A stretch of DNA of 64,000 bases from Sulfitobacter sp. S190 (GCF_025141935.1 NZ_CP081120.1:372001-436000); one strand, 5' to 3'. Positions 34,740-44,047 are shown, numbered from the stretch's first letter. Numbers and translations: made by a program. Notes: generated by a model from the sequence alone, not told the origin.

Positions 34740-35327
34740 TCATGCGGCGGCGCTGCCCAGCCCGTCGATGCGCGACAGCCATTTGGCGACCGTTTTGTCC
34801 GGCGCCTTGCTCGCGCCCGACAGAAAGGTGAACCGTGCGGGGCGGAACCCGATGAAGTTGAGCACCTGACCGCGCAGCTGGTGAATGAGCGCGCTGCGGT
34901 ACATCAGCGATAAAAACCAGCGCGGGGTGTCGGAGGTCAGGATCACCCGTGCGGTCCGCCCTTCCAGCATCGGGCGCGGCATCTTGCCCGCCGGAACGCG
35001 GGTGTCATAGGCCCGTCCGGGCAGCAGGCTGCGGTCGAAGGCGCCCTTGAGCTTGGCCGGAATGCCGCCCCACCACATCGGCGACAACAGCACGAAGTGT
35101 TCGCACCATTCCAGATTGCCGATGAGCTGTTCCAGCCCGTCCTCGAGCGGTTTGTGGTGCTGCGTTCCGGCGAGGCCGTAGTCGATATCGAAATCCAGCG
35201 TGTCGATATGGATCAACCGGACCTCGTGCCCTGCCGCCCGCGCCGCCGTGGCGTAGCAGGTGGCCAGCGATTTGTTCAAAGACTTCTGCGCCGGATGACC
35301 GTTGAGGATGAAAATGCGTTTCTTCAT
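34740..35327 (-). CDS. NAD(P)H-dependent oxidoreductase, flavodoxin-fold (MdaB/YwrO-like)
   Basis: A 195-residue flavodoxin-like protein. The FMN phosphate loop is RIFILNGHPAQKSLNKSLA, and LLSPMWWGGIPAKLKGAFDR is the NQO/KefF-type active-site block. Such proteins reduce quinones or nitro compounds using NAD(P)H. ATG 35327 has AGGAGAAC upstream. It is divergent from a TetR regulator, and three operators lie between them, so it is the probable repressed target. Confidence 0.87.
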   Translation of the reverse strand: MKKRIFILNGHPAQKSLNKSLATCYATAARAAGHEVRLIHIDTLDFDIDYGLAGTQHHKPLEDGLEQLIGNLEWCEHFVLLSPMWWGGIPAKLKGAFDRSLLPGRAYDTRVPAGKMPRPMLEGRTARVILTSDTPRWFLSLMYRSALIHQLRGQVLNFIGFRPARFTFLSGASKAPDKTVAKWLSRIDGLGSAAA

Positions 35328-35344
35328 GGGAGTTCTCCTGAAAA

Positions 35345-35409
35345 TGACCGTGGTCAATATTGAGTAATTCCAAAAATGACCGTGGTCAATATAAATTTGA
35401 CCGCGGTCA
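35345..35409. promoter_or_regulatory. Three TGACCGYGGTCA operators between the oxidoreductase and tetR genes
   Basis: TGACCGTGGTCA at 35345-35356 and 35377-35388, and the perfect palindrome TGACCGCGGTCA at 35398-35409. They start 32 and 21 bp apart. They fill most of the 103-bp divergent gap and so are probably bound by the adjacent TetR protein to shut both promoters. Confidence 0.82.
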
Positions 35410-35430
35410 GAATTACTGCCAGAAGGGGGT

Positions 35431-36009
35431 ATGGACAAACCATTGCAACCCCGCGCGCTGGCCACCCGTGCCAAGCTGATCAATGCCGCCGAAACCCTTG
35501 TGGAGACAGGCGGATTCGAGGCGCTGCGCGTGGAAGAGGTGGTCGCGGGGGCGGGGGTGGCAAAGGGGACATTCTTTGCACATTTCCGCGACAAGGACGC
35601 GCTGATGGAGCGGTTGATCGGGGCGCGGTTCGAGGAGCTACTGCGGCAGATGAACGAATCGGACACGCCAAGGGACGTGCCGCAGTTGGTGGCGGCGCAT
35701 CTGCCCCTGATGCGGTTCATGACCTGCGAGCGGTATGTTTTCGATCTGATCCTGCGCTATTCCGGTGCGGCCCTGATCGAGCGGATCGGCCCCATTGCAC
35801 AGTGCATCGGCCAGCACGAGGCGCTGCTGCAACGCTGGATCGCGCAGGGGGCGTACCGCACGGATGCCCCGCTCAGGCTGCTGGCCGAGGGGGTGCAGGC
35901 CTTTGTCATCCAGACACTGGCGCTGACGTTTTGTGCACTGCACACCGATATGGCGATGCAGCGGCGGCTCGAGACCTATGTGCAGGCGTGGTTGCTGCCG
36001 GCGGCCTAG
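35431..36009 (+). CDS. TetR-family transcriptional repressor
   Basis: A 192-residue regulator. The N-terminal helix-turn-helix spans about 12-58 (ATRAKLINAAETLVETGGFE, then GAGVAKGTFFAHFRDKDALM). The C-terminal ligand domain is family-typical but not informative. AGAAGGGGG precedes the ATG. Location opposite the oxidoreductase and three palindromes suggests a quinone- or electrophile-responsive repressor; the inducer is inferred only from the target type. Confidence 0.88.
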   Translation: MDKPLQPRALATRAKLINAAETLVETGGFEALRVEEVVAGAGVAKGTFFAHFRDKDALMERLIGARFEELLRQMNESDTPRDVPQLVAAHLPLMRFMTCERYVFDLILRYSGAALIERIGPIAQCIGQHEALLQRWIAQGAYRTDAPLRLLAEGVQAFVIQTLALTFCALHTDMAMQRRLETYVQAWLLPAA

Positions 36010-36407
36010 GGCCGTTTGTGGGCCGTGGGCAACCCTTCGGCGAGCGTGTGATAGGGCTGTTGATCGCAGGTAAAGATCGCCATTTGCGGACCGGAATAGA
36101 CCGATGGGTCATCGAGCGTGCCGACCTTGACCACCACGACCGGCCGGTCGGGCAGGCGGGTGACCAGATGCGTGCCGCAGGTGGGGCAGAAGTCGCGGGT
36201 GCGCGGGGCTGGCAGATCGCTGCGGGCGAATTGTGTCACGGTGCCTTGGGTGGTGCGGTAATCGTCGGCGGCGACCATCATGAAGAAGTTCGGCCCGCCC
36301 CCCGAGATATACTGGCATTCGCGGCACATGCACTGGGCCTGCCACTGGATGTCGCCGGTCACTTCGTATTTGATTTCGCCGCAGTAGCAGCCGCCGGTGA
36401 TGGTCAT
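36006..36407 (-). CDS. GFA-family zinc protein
   Basis: A 133-residue protein of the GFA family (named after a glutathione-dependent formaldehyde-activating enzyme, though most members have unknown function). The zinc ligands are seen as CYCGEIKYE at 7-9, CMCREC at about 27-32 and CPTCGTHL at about 79-86. It is convergent with tetR (4-bp overlap). Confidence 0.87.
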   Translation of the reverse strand: MTITGGCYCGEIKYEVTGDIQWQAQCMCRECQYISGGGPNFFMMVAADDYRTTQGTVTQFARSDLPAPRTRDFCPTCGTHLVTRLPDRPVVVVKVGTLDDPSVYSGPQMAIFTCDQQPYHTLAEGLPTAHKRP

Positions 36408-36557
36408 GGCGCGGGTCCTTTTGCTGGGGTCGGGAAAGGGTACAAAGGCACCCTAGACCATTGCGCGGCGTGTCCAAAGCCCCAAGCGCGGCGGCCCTGA
36501 CGGGTTGCGTTTGGGCGGAGGTGTGGTAGCACCGCGTGCGATACCACGAAGGACGTG

Positions 36558-37637
36558 ATGGACATGGACGACCTCAAGCAGAAATACCTGACCCGAATTG
36601 CCGATGCTGCCGATGAAGCAGCACTTGAGGATATCCGGCTGGCCGCCGTCGGCAAGAAGGGCGAAGTGGCGCTGAAGATGCGCGAGTTGGGCCGCATGAC
36701 CCCCGAGGAGCGGCAGACGGCCGGCCCCGCGCTCAACGCGCTGAAGGACGAGATCAACAGCGCGCTGGCCGCCAAGAAGGCCGGTCTGGCGGATGCGGCA
36801 CTGGATGCGCGGCTGCGCGACGAATGGCTGGACGTGACATTGCCCGCCCGCCGCCGCCCCGCAGGCACGATCCATCCCGTCAGCCAGGTGACCGAAGAGG
36901 TCAGCGCCATTTTTGCCGAGATGGGGTTTGGTGTGGCCGAGGGCCCGCGCATCGACACCGACTGGTACAACTTCGACGCGCTCAATATTCCCGGCCACCA
37001 TCCGGCCCGCGCCGAGATGGACACGTTCTACATGCACCGCGCCGAGGGCGACGACCGTCCGCCCCACGTCTTGCGCACCCACACCAGCCCCGTGCAGATC
37101 CGCACGATGGAGGAGCGCGGAGCGCCCCTGCGGATCATTTGCCCCGGCGGTGTGTACCGTGCCGATTATGACCAGACCCACACACCGATGTTCCATCAGG
37201 TCGAGGGGTTGGCCATCGACAAGGATATTTCGATGGCGAACCTCAAGTGGGTGCTGGAAGAGTTCTTTGCCGCGTTTTTCGAGATCGACGGCATCAAGAC
37301 CCGGTTCCGCGCGTCGCATTTCCCGTTCACCGAACCCTCTGCCGAAGTCGATATCCAGTGCTCGTGGGTCGACGGGCAGTTGCGCATCGGCGAGGGCGAC
37401 GGCTGGATGGAGGTGCTGGGCTCCGGGATGGTGCATCCCAAGGTGCTGGCCGCCGGTGGCATCGATCCCGAACAGTGGCAGGGCTTTGCCTTTGGCATGG
37501 GGATCGACCGGATTGCGATGCTGAAATACGGGATACCCGACCTGCGCGCGTTCTTTGACAGCGATCTGCGCTGGCTCCGGCACTATGGATTCGCAAGTTT
37601 GGATCAGCCGAACCTGCACGGTGGCCTGAGCCGCTAG
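36558..37637 (+). CDS. pheS: Phenylalanine-tRNA ligase alpha subunit
   Basis: A class II synthetase subunit of about 359 residues. An N-terminal coiled region ([20 protein letters not shown]) is followed by the catalytic core: motif 1 [19 protein letters not shown], motif 2 [12 protein letters not shown] and [19 protein letters not shown], and motif 3 [24 protein letters not shown] at 36548-36553 fits ATG 36558 or 36564. No T-box or attenuator was seen upstream. An esterase gene separates it from pheT. Confidence 0.95.
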   Translation: MDMDDLKQKYLTRIADAADEAALEDIRLAAVGKKGEVALKMRELGRMTPEERQTAGPALNALKDEINSALAAKKAGLADAALDARLRDEWLDVTLPARRRPAGTIHPVSQVTEEVSAIFAEMGFGVAEGPRIDTDWYNFDALNIPGHHPARAEMDTFYMHRAEGDDRPPHVLRTHTSPVQIRTMEERGAPLRIICPGGVYRADYDQTHTPMFHQVEGLAIDKDISMANLKWVLEEFFAAFFEIDGIKTRFRASHFPFTEPSAEVDIQCSWVDGQLRIGEGDGWMEVLGSGMVHPKVLAAGGIDPEQWQGFAFGMGIDRIAMLKYGIPDLRAFFDSDLRWLRHYGFASLDQPNLHGGLSR

Positions 37638-37716
37638 CGCGACCGGTGGGGCGCGTGATCGCAGCACCACGCTATCGTGAGGTGACAGCGGCGCACCTGT
37701 GGCTAGGGTCGGCGGT

Positions 37717-38517
37717 ATGAGACTATTTTTGTTGCTGTTTGCCGCGGTGTTCCTGCCTGCGATGGGGTCGTCCAAAGCGGTGTGTCACGCCGACGTGCCC
37801 TGTACGCTGGGCGATCGGTCGTATCACGTGCGTGCGCCCGATGACTGGGACGCGGCCACGCCGATGCCGGTGCTGTTGCATTTCCACGGCTGGGGCCGAC
37901 AGGGCGATCTGATCGTCAACCACGGCCGCATTGCCGGTCATACCCGCAACCGTGGCGTGCTGTTGCTGGCGCCCAACGGGTTGGGCCGCAGCTGGGATTT
38001 CTGGCGCGCGGGCAGCCGCGACACCGATTTTGCGCTTGCCGTCATCGAGGACGCGGCCAAACGCTATCCCATCGACCGCAGCCGGATTTACGTCTCGGGC
38101 TATTCCTATGGGTCGGCGATGGCGTGGCGCTTTGCCTGCGAGGGCGGTGACGGGGTGGCGGCACTGCTGGCGATCAGCGGAACGATCCCACAGGACGAAA
38201 CATGCGCCAGCCATCCGCGTGACATACGCCACGTGCACGGATTGGCCGATCCGGTGCTGGAATATCCCTTCGGGCCGGGTGGTGATCCGCGCGGTGCCGT
38301 GCGTCTGTGGCGCGACACGCTGGGCTGCGGTGCGGGCGAGACGGCCCCCGATTACGCGATCCGCCCGTTCCTGACGTTGAGCCGGACCGTCTGGGACAGT
38401 TGCGCCGCGGGCGGACGTGTCACGCTCGACACGCATCCGGGCGGCCATTTCATCCCCCACGGCTGGATCGGCTGGCAGCTGGACCAGTTGGCGGGCCGCG
38501 CGCCGCGCTATCCCTGA
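37717..38517 (+). CDS. Secreted alpha/beta-hydrolase esterase (LpqC / PHB-depolymerase-like)
   Basis: A 266-residue protein with a signal peptide (RLFLLLFAAVFLPAMGSSKA). The nucleophile elbow is SGYSYGSAMAWRFACEGG with Ser 130. The oxyanion HFHGWGRQGD and the late His in THPGGHFIPHGW complete a likely triad. Relatives are annotated as polyhydroxybutyrate depolymerase or feruloyl esterase; the substrate is unknown. It is inserted between pheS and pheT in the same direction. Confidence 0.83.
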   Translation: MRLFLLLFAAVFLPAMGSSKAVCHADVPCTLGDRSYHVRAPDDWDAATPMPVLLHFHGWGRQGDLIVNHGRIAGHTRNRGVLLLAPNGLGRSWDFWRAGSRDTDFALAVIEDAAKRYPIDRSRIYVSGYSYGSAMAWRFACEGGDGVAALLAISGTIPQDETCASHPRDIRHVHGLADPVLEYPFGPGGDPRGAVRLWRDTLGCGAGETAPDYAIRPFLTLSRTVWDSCAAGGRVTLDTHPGGHFIPHGWIGWQLDQLAGRAPRYP

Positions 38518-38606
38518 GGGGCCTTAATCTGCGTTGAAACCAGCGCGATAAGGCGTTACCCACGGGACCGAACCGGGGCAGCCCGCCCACGTTGAGGACG
38601 CACGCG

Positions 38607-41006
38607 ATGAAATTCACCCTTTCCTGGCTCAAGGACCACCTTGAGACGACCGCTTCTGTCGATGAGATTACCTATGCGCTGACCGATCTGGGGCTCGAGG
38701 TCGAGGGGGTCGAGAACCCCGCCGCAAAGCTGGCGGATTTCACGCTGGGCTATGTCAGATCGGCCGAAAAGCACCCCGATGCAGACCGGTTGCGCGTCTG
38801 TCAGGTGGACACCGATGAGGGCGTGCAGCAGATTATCTGCGGTGCCCCGAACGCCCGCGAAGGCATCACTGTCGTCATCGCCAAGCCCGGCGTTTATGTG
38901 CCCGGCATCGACACGACGATCGGTGTGGGCAAGATCCGCGGCATCGAGAGTTTCGGCATGATGGCGTCCGAGCGCGAGCTGGAGCTGTCGGAGGAACACG
39001 ACGGCATCATCGAGCTGCCGTCGGGCGATGTGGGCGACAGTTTTGTCGACTGGCTGGCCGAGCATGACCCCGCGAAGGTCGATCCGGTGATCGAGATCGC
39101 CATCACGCCCAACCGCCCCGATGCGCTGGGCGTGCGCGGGATCGCCCGCGATCTGGCGGCGCGCGGTCTGGGCAAGCTCAAGCCGCGTGACGTGGATGCG
39201 GTCGAGGGGGCGTTTGCCTGTCCCGTCAGCGTCAGCATCGACGACGACACGCTGGAGCAGTGCCCGGTGTTCTATGGCCGCGTGATCCGTGGCGTGAAGA
39301 ACGGGCCGAGCCCTGCGTGGCTGCAGGACCGTTTGCGCGCCATCGGTTTGCGCCCGATCAGTTTTCTTGTCGATGTGACCAACTTTTTCACCTTCGACCG
39401 CAACCGGCCGCTGCACGTGTTTGACGCGGACAAGATCGCGGGCAATGCGCTGCGCATCCACCGCGCTGTAGGCGGCGAGACGCTGGTGGGGCTCGACGAG
39501 AAGGAATATACCTTTGCCGAAGGGATGACCCTGATTTCGGACGCAGACGGTGTCGAGAGCATCGCCGGTGTCATGGGCGGTTTGCCCAGCGGGGTGACCG
39601 AGCAGACGGTCAATGTTTTTGTCGAGGCGGCCTATTTCGATCCGGTGCGCACCGCCTATACGGGCCGCGCGCTGAAGATCAATTCGGACGCCCGCTACCG
39701 GTTCGAGCGGGGCATCGACCCCGAGTGGACGCCCTACGGTATCGAACACGCCACGCGGATGATCATGGATCACGCGGGCGGCGACGCCTCGGAAGTCGTG
39801 ATCGCGGGCAAGGTGCCCGACACATCGCGGGCCTACAGGCTCGATGCCAAGCGGGTCATATCACTGGTCGGTATGGAAATCCCCGAGAGCGAGCAGCGCC
39901 AGACGCTGACGTCGCTGGGCTTCCGGCTGGACGGGGATATGGCGCATGTGCCCAGCTGGCGCCCCGATGTGCAGGGCGAGGCCGATCTGGTCGAGGAGGT
40001 CGCGCGGGTGGCGTCGCTGACCAAGCTGGAAGGGCGGCCCCTGCCGCGCCTGAGCGCGGGCGTGCCGCGCCCGATCCTGTCACCGCAGCAGCGCCGTGAA
40101 GTGGCCGCGCGCCGCACCGCGGCGGCACTGGGGTACCACGAGTGCGTCACCTACAGTTTCATCGACCGTGCGTCGGCGGGCCTGTTCGGCGGCGGCGATG
40201 ACACCACGCGGCTGGAGAACCCGATCAGCAGCGACATGAGCCACATGCGCCCCGATCTGCTGCCCGGTCTGTTGCAGGCCGCGGCCCGCAATCAGGCGCG
40301 GGGCCATGGCGATATGGCGTTGTTCGAGGTCGGCCCTGCGTTCAGCGGGGGCGAGCCGGGCGAGCAGCATCTGCAGGTCGCGGGCCTGTTGGTGGGCCGG
40401 ACGGGCCCAAAGGACGTGCTGGGGGCTGCGCGGGATGTCGATGTGTTCGACGTGAAGGCCGACGCCGAAGCGGTGCTGGCGGCGATCGGTGCGCCCGCGA
40501 AGGTACAGATCCTGCGCGGCGCTGCCGACTGGTGGCATCCGGGCCGTCACGGCAAGATCTGTCTGGGTCCGAAAAAGGTGCTGGGGGTATTTGGCGAGAT
40601 CCATCCCCGCGTGCTGGCCGCGATGGATGTGAAGGGCCCGGCGATGGGGTTCACCCTGTGGCCCGCAGAAGTGCCTTTGCCGCGCAAGGCCGGTGCGACC
40701 CGTCCGGCGCTGCGCACCACCGATCTGCAGGCGGTGGAGCGTGATTTTGCCTTTGTCGTGGACGCCGGGGTCGAGGCGCTGACGCTGGTCAATGCCGCGA
40801 TGGGGGCCGACAAGGCGCTGATCGCCGACGTGCGCGTGTTTGACGAATTCATTGGTGGCAGTCTGGGTGCGGGCAAGAAGTCCCTCGCCCTGACCGTCCG
40901 GTTGCAGCCCACCGACAGGACCTTGAAAGATGCCGATATCGAAGCAGTTGGTGCCAAGGTTGTCGAGAAGGTGACCAAGGCGACAGGTGGTGTTCTGCGC
41001 GGATAG
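38607..41006 (+). CDS. pheT: Phenylalanine-tRNA ligase beta subunit
   Basis: A 799-residue subunit. Domains in order: EMAP-like tRNA-binding fold (about 40-150, GYVRSAEKHPDADRLRVCQV), B3/B4 editing domain (about 210-380), B5 domain (about 395-470), the catalytic-like core with YHECVTYSFIDRASAG, and a C-terminal FDX-ACB domain (PALRTTDLQAVERDFAFVVD). ATG 38607 has GAGGA upstream. A copy of the 22-bp repeat lies 28 bp after its stop. Confidence 0.95.
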   Translation: MKFTLSWLKDHLETTASVDEITYALTDLGLEVEGVENPAAKLADFTLGYVRSAEKHPDADRLRVCQVDTDEGVQQIICGAPNAREGITVVIAKPGVYVPGIDTTIGVGKIRGIESFGMMASERELELSEEHDGIIELPSGDVGDSFVDWLAEHDPAKVDPVIEIAITPNRPDALGVRGIARDLAARGLGKLKPRDVDAVEGAFACPVSVSIDDDTLEQCPVFYGRVIRGVKNGPSPAWLQDRLRAIGLRPISFLVDVTNFFTFDRNRPLHVFDADKIAGNALRIHRAVGGETLVGLDEKEYTFAEGMTLISDADGVESIAGVMGGLPSGVTEQTVNVFVEAAYFDPVRTAYTGRALKINSDARYRFERGIDPEWTPYGIEHATRMIMDHAGGDASEVVIAGKVPDTSRAYRLDAKRVISLVGMEIPESEQRQTLTSLGFRLDGDMAHVPSWRPDVQGEADLVEEVARVASLTKLEGRPLPRLSAGVPRPILSPQQRREVAARRTAAALGYHECVTYSFIDRASAGLFGGGDDTTRLENPISSDMSHMRPDLLPGLLQAAARNQARGHGDMALFEVGPAFSGGEPGEQHLQVAGLLVGRTGPKDVLGAARDVDVFDVKADAEAVLAAIGAPAKVQILRGAADWWHPGRHGKICLGPKKVLGVFGEIHPRVLAAMDVKGPAMGFTLWPAEVPLPRKAGATRPALRTTDLQAVERDFAFVVDAGVEALTLVNAAMGADKALIADVRVFDEFIGGSLGAGKKSLALTVRLQPTDRTLKDADIEAVGAKVVEKVTKATGGVLRG

Positions 41007-41033
41007 GTCTGCGTTTGGCGCCCTTGTCGGAAT

Positions 41034-41055
41034 GAGTTTAGGGGCAAGATGAAGG
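41034..41055 (+). repeat. 22-bp intergenic repeat, copy 2
   Basis: Identical to copies at 28600-28621 and 59859-59880 (core TTTAGGGGCAAGATGAAG). It sits between pheT and the YtoQ gene. A hairpin (CCGGGC-T-GCGG with CCGC-GCCCGG, 41056-41082) follows directly. Confidence 0.75.
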
Positions 41056-41106
41056 CCGGGCTGCGGTGGGTGCCGCGCCCGGGGCTGTCATGGAAGGGAG
41101 CGTTCG

Positions 41107-41553
41107 ATGCTGAGAGTTTATTTATCCGGTGAGATCCACACCGACTGGCGCGCGCAGATCGTGGCGGGTGCGCAGGGGCTGGATGTGCAGTTTTCCGGCC
41201 CTGTGACGGATCATGCGGCCAGTGACGATTGCGGTGTTGCGATCCTTGGTGCCGAGGACAAAAAGTTTTGGCACGATCGCAAGGGCGCGCAGATCAACGC
41301 GATCCGGACCCGCAAGGGCATTGCCGATGCCGACGTTGTCGTCGTGCGGTTCGGGGACCAGTACAAGCAGTGGAACGCGGCCTTTGACGCAGGTTATGCG
41401 GCGGCGTTGGGCAAATCGCTGATCATCCTGCACGGGCCCGATCACGCCCATGCCCTGAAGGAAGTGGATGCGGCCGCGCTTGCGGTGGCGGAGGCGCCGG
41501 AACAGGTTGTCGATATTCTGCGCTATGTGCTGGAGGGGCAGATGCCGGGCTGA
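41107..41553 (+). CDS. YtoQ family protein
   Basis: A 148-residue protein. LRVYLSGEIHTDWRAQIVAG, FSGPVTDHAASDDCGVAILG and RTRKGIADADVVVVRFGDQY match the YtoQ family, a nucleoside-2-deoxyribosyltransferase-like fold with no settled role. GGAGCG precedes the ATG. Its stop and that of the convergent LysE gene meet in a palindrome, CGGGCTGATCAGCCCG (41546-41561). Confidence 0.85.
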   Translation: MLRVYLSGEIHTDWRAQIVAGAQGLDVQFSGPVTDHAASDDCGVAILGAEDKKFWHDRKGAQINAIRTRKGIADADVVVVRFGDQYKQWNAAFDAGYAAALGKSLIILHGPDHAHALKEVDAAALAVAEAPEQVVDILRYVLEGQMPG

Positions 41554-42174
41554 TCAGCCCGCGGTCTGTGTTTCGCGCCAGCCCTTGATGACGAGCGCGA
41601 GCCCGACGCCCAGAAGCCCGAGAGCGGCGAGCCGGTCGATGTCGATGCGGTGCGCGGCGGTGGCGACCACACGCCGGGCCAGCAGCGCGTAGGCCCAGAT
41701 AGAGGCGGCATCGAGCGCGATGAACACAACCCCGTAAATTGCCGATTGCACCACGATCGAATGGTCCGTCGAGATGAAGCCCGGAAACAGCGCGATGAAG
41801 AACACGATCGCCTTGGGGTTCGTCACGCAGGCGAAGAAGCCCGCAAGAAATGCCGAGCGGTCGTTTTGCAGCGCGGGGCTGTCGGCGGTGGCGTGACGGG
41901 TCCAGCTTTGCCATGCGAGGTAGATGACGAAGCCGCCGCCCGCCATTTGCAGGAGGGGCAGCACGGTATCGGCCAGCCCGATCAGTGTTTTCAGCCCCAC
42001 GACCGCGATGGTGATATGCACCGCCGACCCCAGTGCATCGCCCGCGATGGTCAGTCCAGCGGTGCGGGGGCCGTATTTGACGACCTGTGCCGCTGCCAGC
42101 GCGCATGAGGGGCCCGGCAGCGCCACGATGAGCAGGGTTGCGACGAGAAAGCTTGTAAAGAGGATCGGATCCAT
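41554..42174 (-). CDS. LysE/RhtB-family exporter
   Basis: A 206-residue membrane protein, the third LysE-type exporter of the window. It has LLIVALPGPSCALAAAQVVK at the N-terminus, LAWQSWTRHATAD, and NPKAIVFFIALFPGFI. ATG 42174 is taken; the open frame to 42204 adds a poor N-terminus. The substrate is unknown, and no regulator is adjacent. Confidence 0.84.
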   Translation of the reverse strand: MDPILFTSFLVATLLIVALPGPSCALAAAQVVKYGPRTAGLTIAGDALGSAVHITIAVVGLKTLIGLADTVLPLLQMAGGGFVIYLAWQSWTRHATADSPALQNDRSAFLAGFFACVTNPKAIVFFIALFPGFISTDHSIVVQSAIYGVVFIALDAASIWAYALLARRVVATAAHRIDIDRLAALGLLGVGLALVIKGWRETQTAG

Positions 42175-42247
42175 GCGGCACCTTTGTATCAGCCGGTGCA
42201 GCATGTCCCCGTTGCCCGCCCGTTTGCAAGGGCGAGCAGGGAGGTGA

Positions 42248-42949
42248 TCAGTCCCGCGGGGGTGTCACGAGGCCTTTTTGCACGGCGGGGCGTGCTTCGA
42301 ACCGGGCGACATAGTCGACGAGATTTGTGTGCGCGTCCCAGTCCAGCGTGTCCTTCACCCCGTAGAAATCAAGCGCGCGCAGCCAGGGGGCGATGGCGAT
42401 ATCGGCGATGGTGTAGCTGCTGCCGGTGATCCATTCCTTGCCCGCGAGTTCGAGGTTGAGCACGGCCAGCAGGCGTTTCGCTTCGTCGATGTAGCGCTGC
42501 TGCGGGCGTTTGTCTTCCCATTCGCTGCCCGCGAATTTGTAGAAAAAGCCGAGCTGGCCCAGCATCGGGCCAAGGCCGCCCATCTGGAACATCAGCCATT
42601 GCAGGGTGTGCGCGCGTTCGGTGCCGGTGCTGCCCATCAGCGTGCCGGTTTTTTCGGCGAGGTAAATCAGGATCGCGCCGCTTTCGAACAGGCCCATGGG
42701 TGTGCCGTCGGGGCCGTTGGGGTCGATGAGGGCGGGGATTTTGTTGTTGGGGTTGAGCGACAGGAATTCGGGGCTTTTGACGTCCGAATCCGACAGCGTG
42801 ACTTTATGCGCCTCGTAGGCAAGGCCCATTTCCTCGAGCGCGATCGACGCTTTGACGCCGTTTGGCGTGGGGAAGGAATAGAGCTGGATGATGTCCGAAT
42901 TGGCGGCGGGCCATTTCTTGGTGATGGGGAAGGCGCTGAGATCAGCCAT
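42248..42949 (-). CDS. Glutathione S-transferase family protein (YghU/YfcG-like)
   Basis: A 233-residue thioredoxin-fold GST of the Nu/YfcG type. Seen: IIQLYSFPTPNGVKASIALE (Thr-Pro-Asn at the active site), NPNNKIPALIDPNG, LFESGAILIYLAEKTG for glutathione binding, and a C-terminal helical domain (TERAHTLQWLMFQMGGLGPM). These act as disulfide-bond oxidoreductases or peroxidases in E. coli. AGGAG precedes the ATG. Confidence 0.9.
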   Translation of the reverse strand: MADLSAFPITKKWPAANSDIIQLYSFPTPNGVKASIALEEMGLAYEAHKVTLSDSDVKSPEFLSLNPNNKIPALIDPNGPDGTPMGLFESGAILIYLAEKTGTLMGSTGTERAHTLQWLMFQMGGLGPMLGQLGFFYKFAGSEWEDKRPQQRYIDEAKRLLAVLNLELAGKEWITGSSYTIADIAIAPWLRALDFYGVKDTLDWDAHTNLVDYVARFEARPAVQKGLVTPPRD

Positions 42950-43097
42950 GGGAGGCTCCTTGTTGTGATGTCATCAACCTAGGGTTTTTTCCCCGCAATA
43001 ACAGGATGGGAAATGTGCGTTTCCGTGGTACCAGATGTGCATCGGCGCATAGGGTGGGAGCCTTGGGGCCGTAATTGAAACCAGGGACAGAATTATC

Positions 43098-43532
43098 ATG
43101 CTTAACGAATTCAAGGACTTCATTGCCAAGGGCAACGTCATGGACATGGCGGTCGGGATCATCATCGGGGCGGCGTTTACCGCGATCGTCAGCTCGCTTG
43201 TTGCGGATTTGATCAACCCGATCATCGGTCTTTTCACCGGCGGTGTCGATTTTACCAATAACTACGCTGTGCTGAGCGGATCTGTGCCGGATGGTGCATC
43301 GCTGGAAGAAGCGCGCGAGTCAGGTGCGGCGGTCTTTGCCTACGGGTCGTTCATCATGGCGGTGATCAACTTCCTCATCATTGCGTTTGTCGTGTTCTTG
43401 CTGGTCAAGCAGGTGAACCGCATCAAGGCGATGACCGAGAAGCCGGAAGACGTGGCCCCGGAGACCGATACCGGTCCGAGCGAGCTGGATGTGCTGTTGG
43501 AAATCCGCGATCAGTTGGCCAAACAGCCCTGA
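43098..43532 (+). CDS. mscL: Large-conductance mechanosensitive channel
   Basis: A 144-residue pentameric channel that opens under hypo-osmotic tension. An amphipathic N-terminus ([20 protein letters not shown]) leads into TM1 ([20 protein letters not shown]); TM2 is [20 protein letters not shown]. The periplasmic loop and a C-terminal charged bundle ([13 protein letters not shown]) are typical. A terminator follows. Confidence 0.95.
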   Translation: MLNEFKDFIAKGNVMDMAVGIIIGAAFTAIVSSLVADLINPIIGLFTGGVDFTNNYAVLSGSVPDGASLEEARESGAAVFAYGSFIMAVINFLIIAFVVFLLVKQVNRIKAMTEKPEDVAPETDTGPSELDVLLEIRDQLAKQP

Positions 43533-43560
43533 GCGGGTGGCACGTTGAAATCTGAAGGAA

Positions 43561-43586
43561 GGGCGCCCGGCGAGGCGCCCTTTTTT
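43561..43586 (+). terminator. Rho-independent terminator after mscL
   Basis: GGGCGCC and GGCGCCC form a 7-bp stem with a 6-nt loop followed by six T, 28 bp beyond the mscL stop. Confidence 0.9.
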
Positions 43587-43606
43587 CGTTCTGGCCGGTG
43601 GCCGGT

Positions 43607-43975
43607 TCAGATGTCTTCGGTGTTGCCCGGCACGATCCGCAGGATTGTGCCGCGTGCCTCGCCAGTTTTGGCGTCGGTCAGGGTGATGCCCTGCGCGGTT
43701 TTGCTAATCTTTGTGCAGCTGTTCTGCGGCCCGTTTGTCCAATCGACACAGTAGCCGTCACCATTGATGGACCATGTGCCGCGCAGGGCCGGTCCGTTTG
43801 GCAGGTTCGCCCCGGTGCTGCCATCGGCACCGTAGTAGACCGGCGCTTCGCCGGCGGGTGTCTGGATATAGACCGTGTGGCCGGTCAGCAGCGCGTCGAT
43901 CTGGCGGCTGTCCAGTGTTGTTTCGGCACAGGCGCTGCCGGCGGCCAGTAAAGTTACCATTGCAAGACCCTTCAT
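43607..43975 (-). CDS. Small secreted protein, hypothetical, probably MarR-controlled
   Basis: A 122-residue protein with a signal peptide (KGLAMVTLLAAGSACAETT, cleavage after ACA). The mature part has IDALLTGHTVYIQTPAGEAP, YYGADGSTGANLPNG and GTWSINGDGYCVDWTNGP, with two cysteines (C in YCVDW and SCTK) that may form a disulfide. It resembles proteins annotated as DUF995, but I am not certain. AGGAG precedes the ATG. It is divergent from a MarR gene. Confidence 0.7.
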   Translation of the reverse strand: MKGLAMVTLLAAGSACAETTLDSRQIDALLTGHTVYIQTPAGEAPVYYGADGSTGANLPNGPALRGTWSINGDGYCVDWTNGPQNSCTKISKTAQGITLTDAKTGEARGTILRIVPGNTEDI

Positions 43976-44006
43976 TTTCGGACTCTCCTGTCGATGAGTG
44001 AATATA

Positions 44007-44047
44007 GTCAACATACTTGTCTAAAAGAGATAGTCAAGTATGTTGAC
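44007..44047. promoter_or_regulatory. MarR operator, paired dyads
   Basis: GTCAACATACTTG (44007-44019) and its exact reverse complement CAAGTATGTTGAC (44035-44047) face each other across 15 bp. Each arm is itself near-palindromic (CAA-N5-TTG), so two MarR dimers 28 bp apart are likely. The second dyad overlaps the ATG at 44040, supporting the MarR start at 44061. Confidence 0.78.

Noticed and set aside
36408..36557. T-box or attenuator upstream of pheS
   Set aside because: No Phe-rich leader peptide, no T-box core and no terminator hairpin in the gap.
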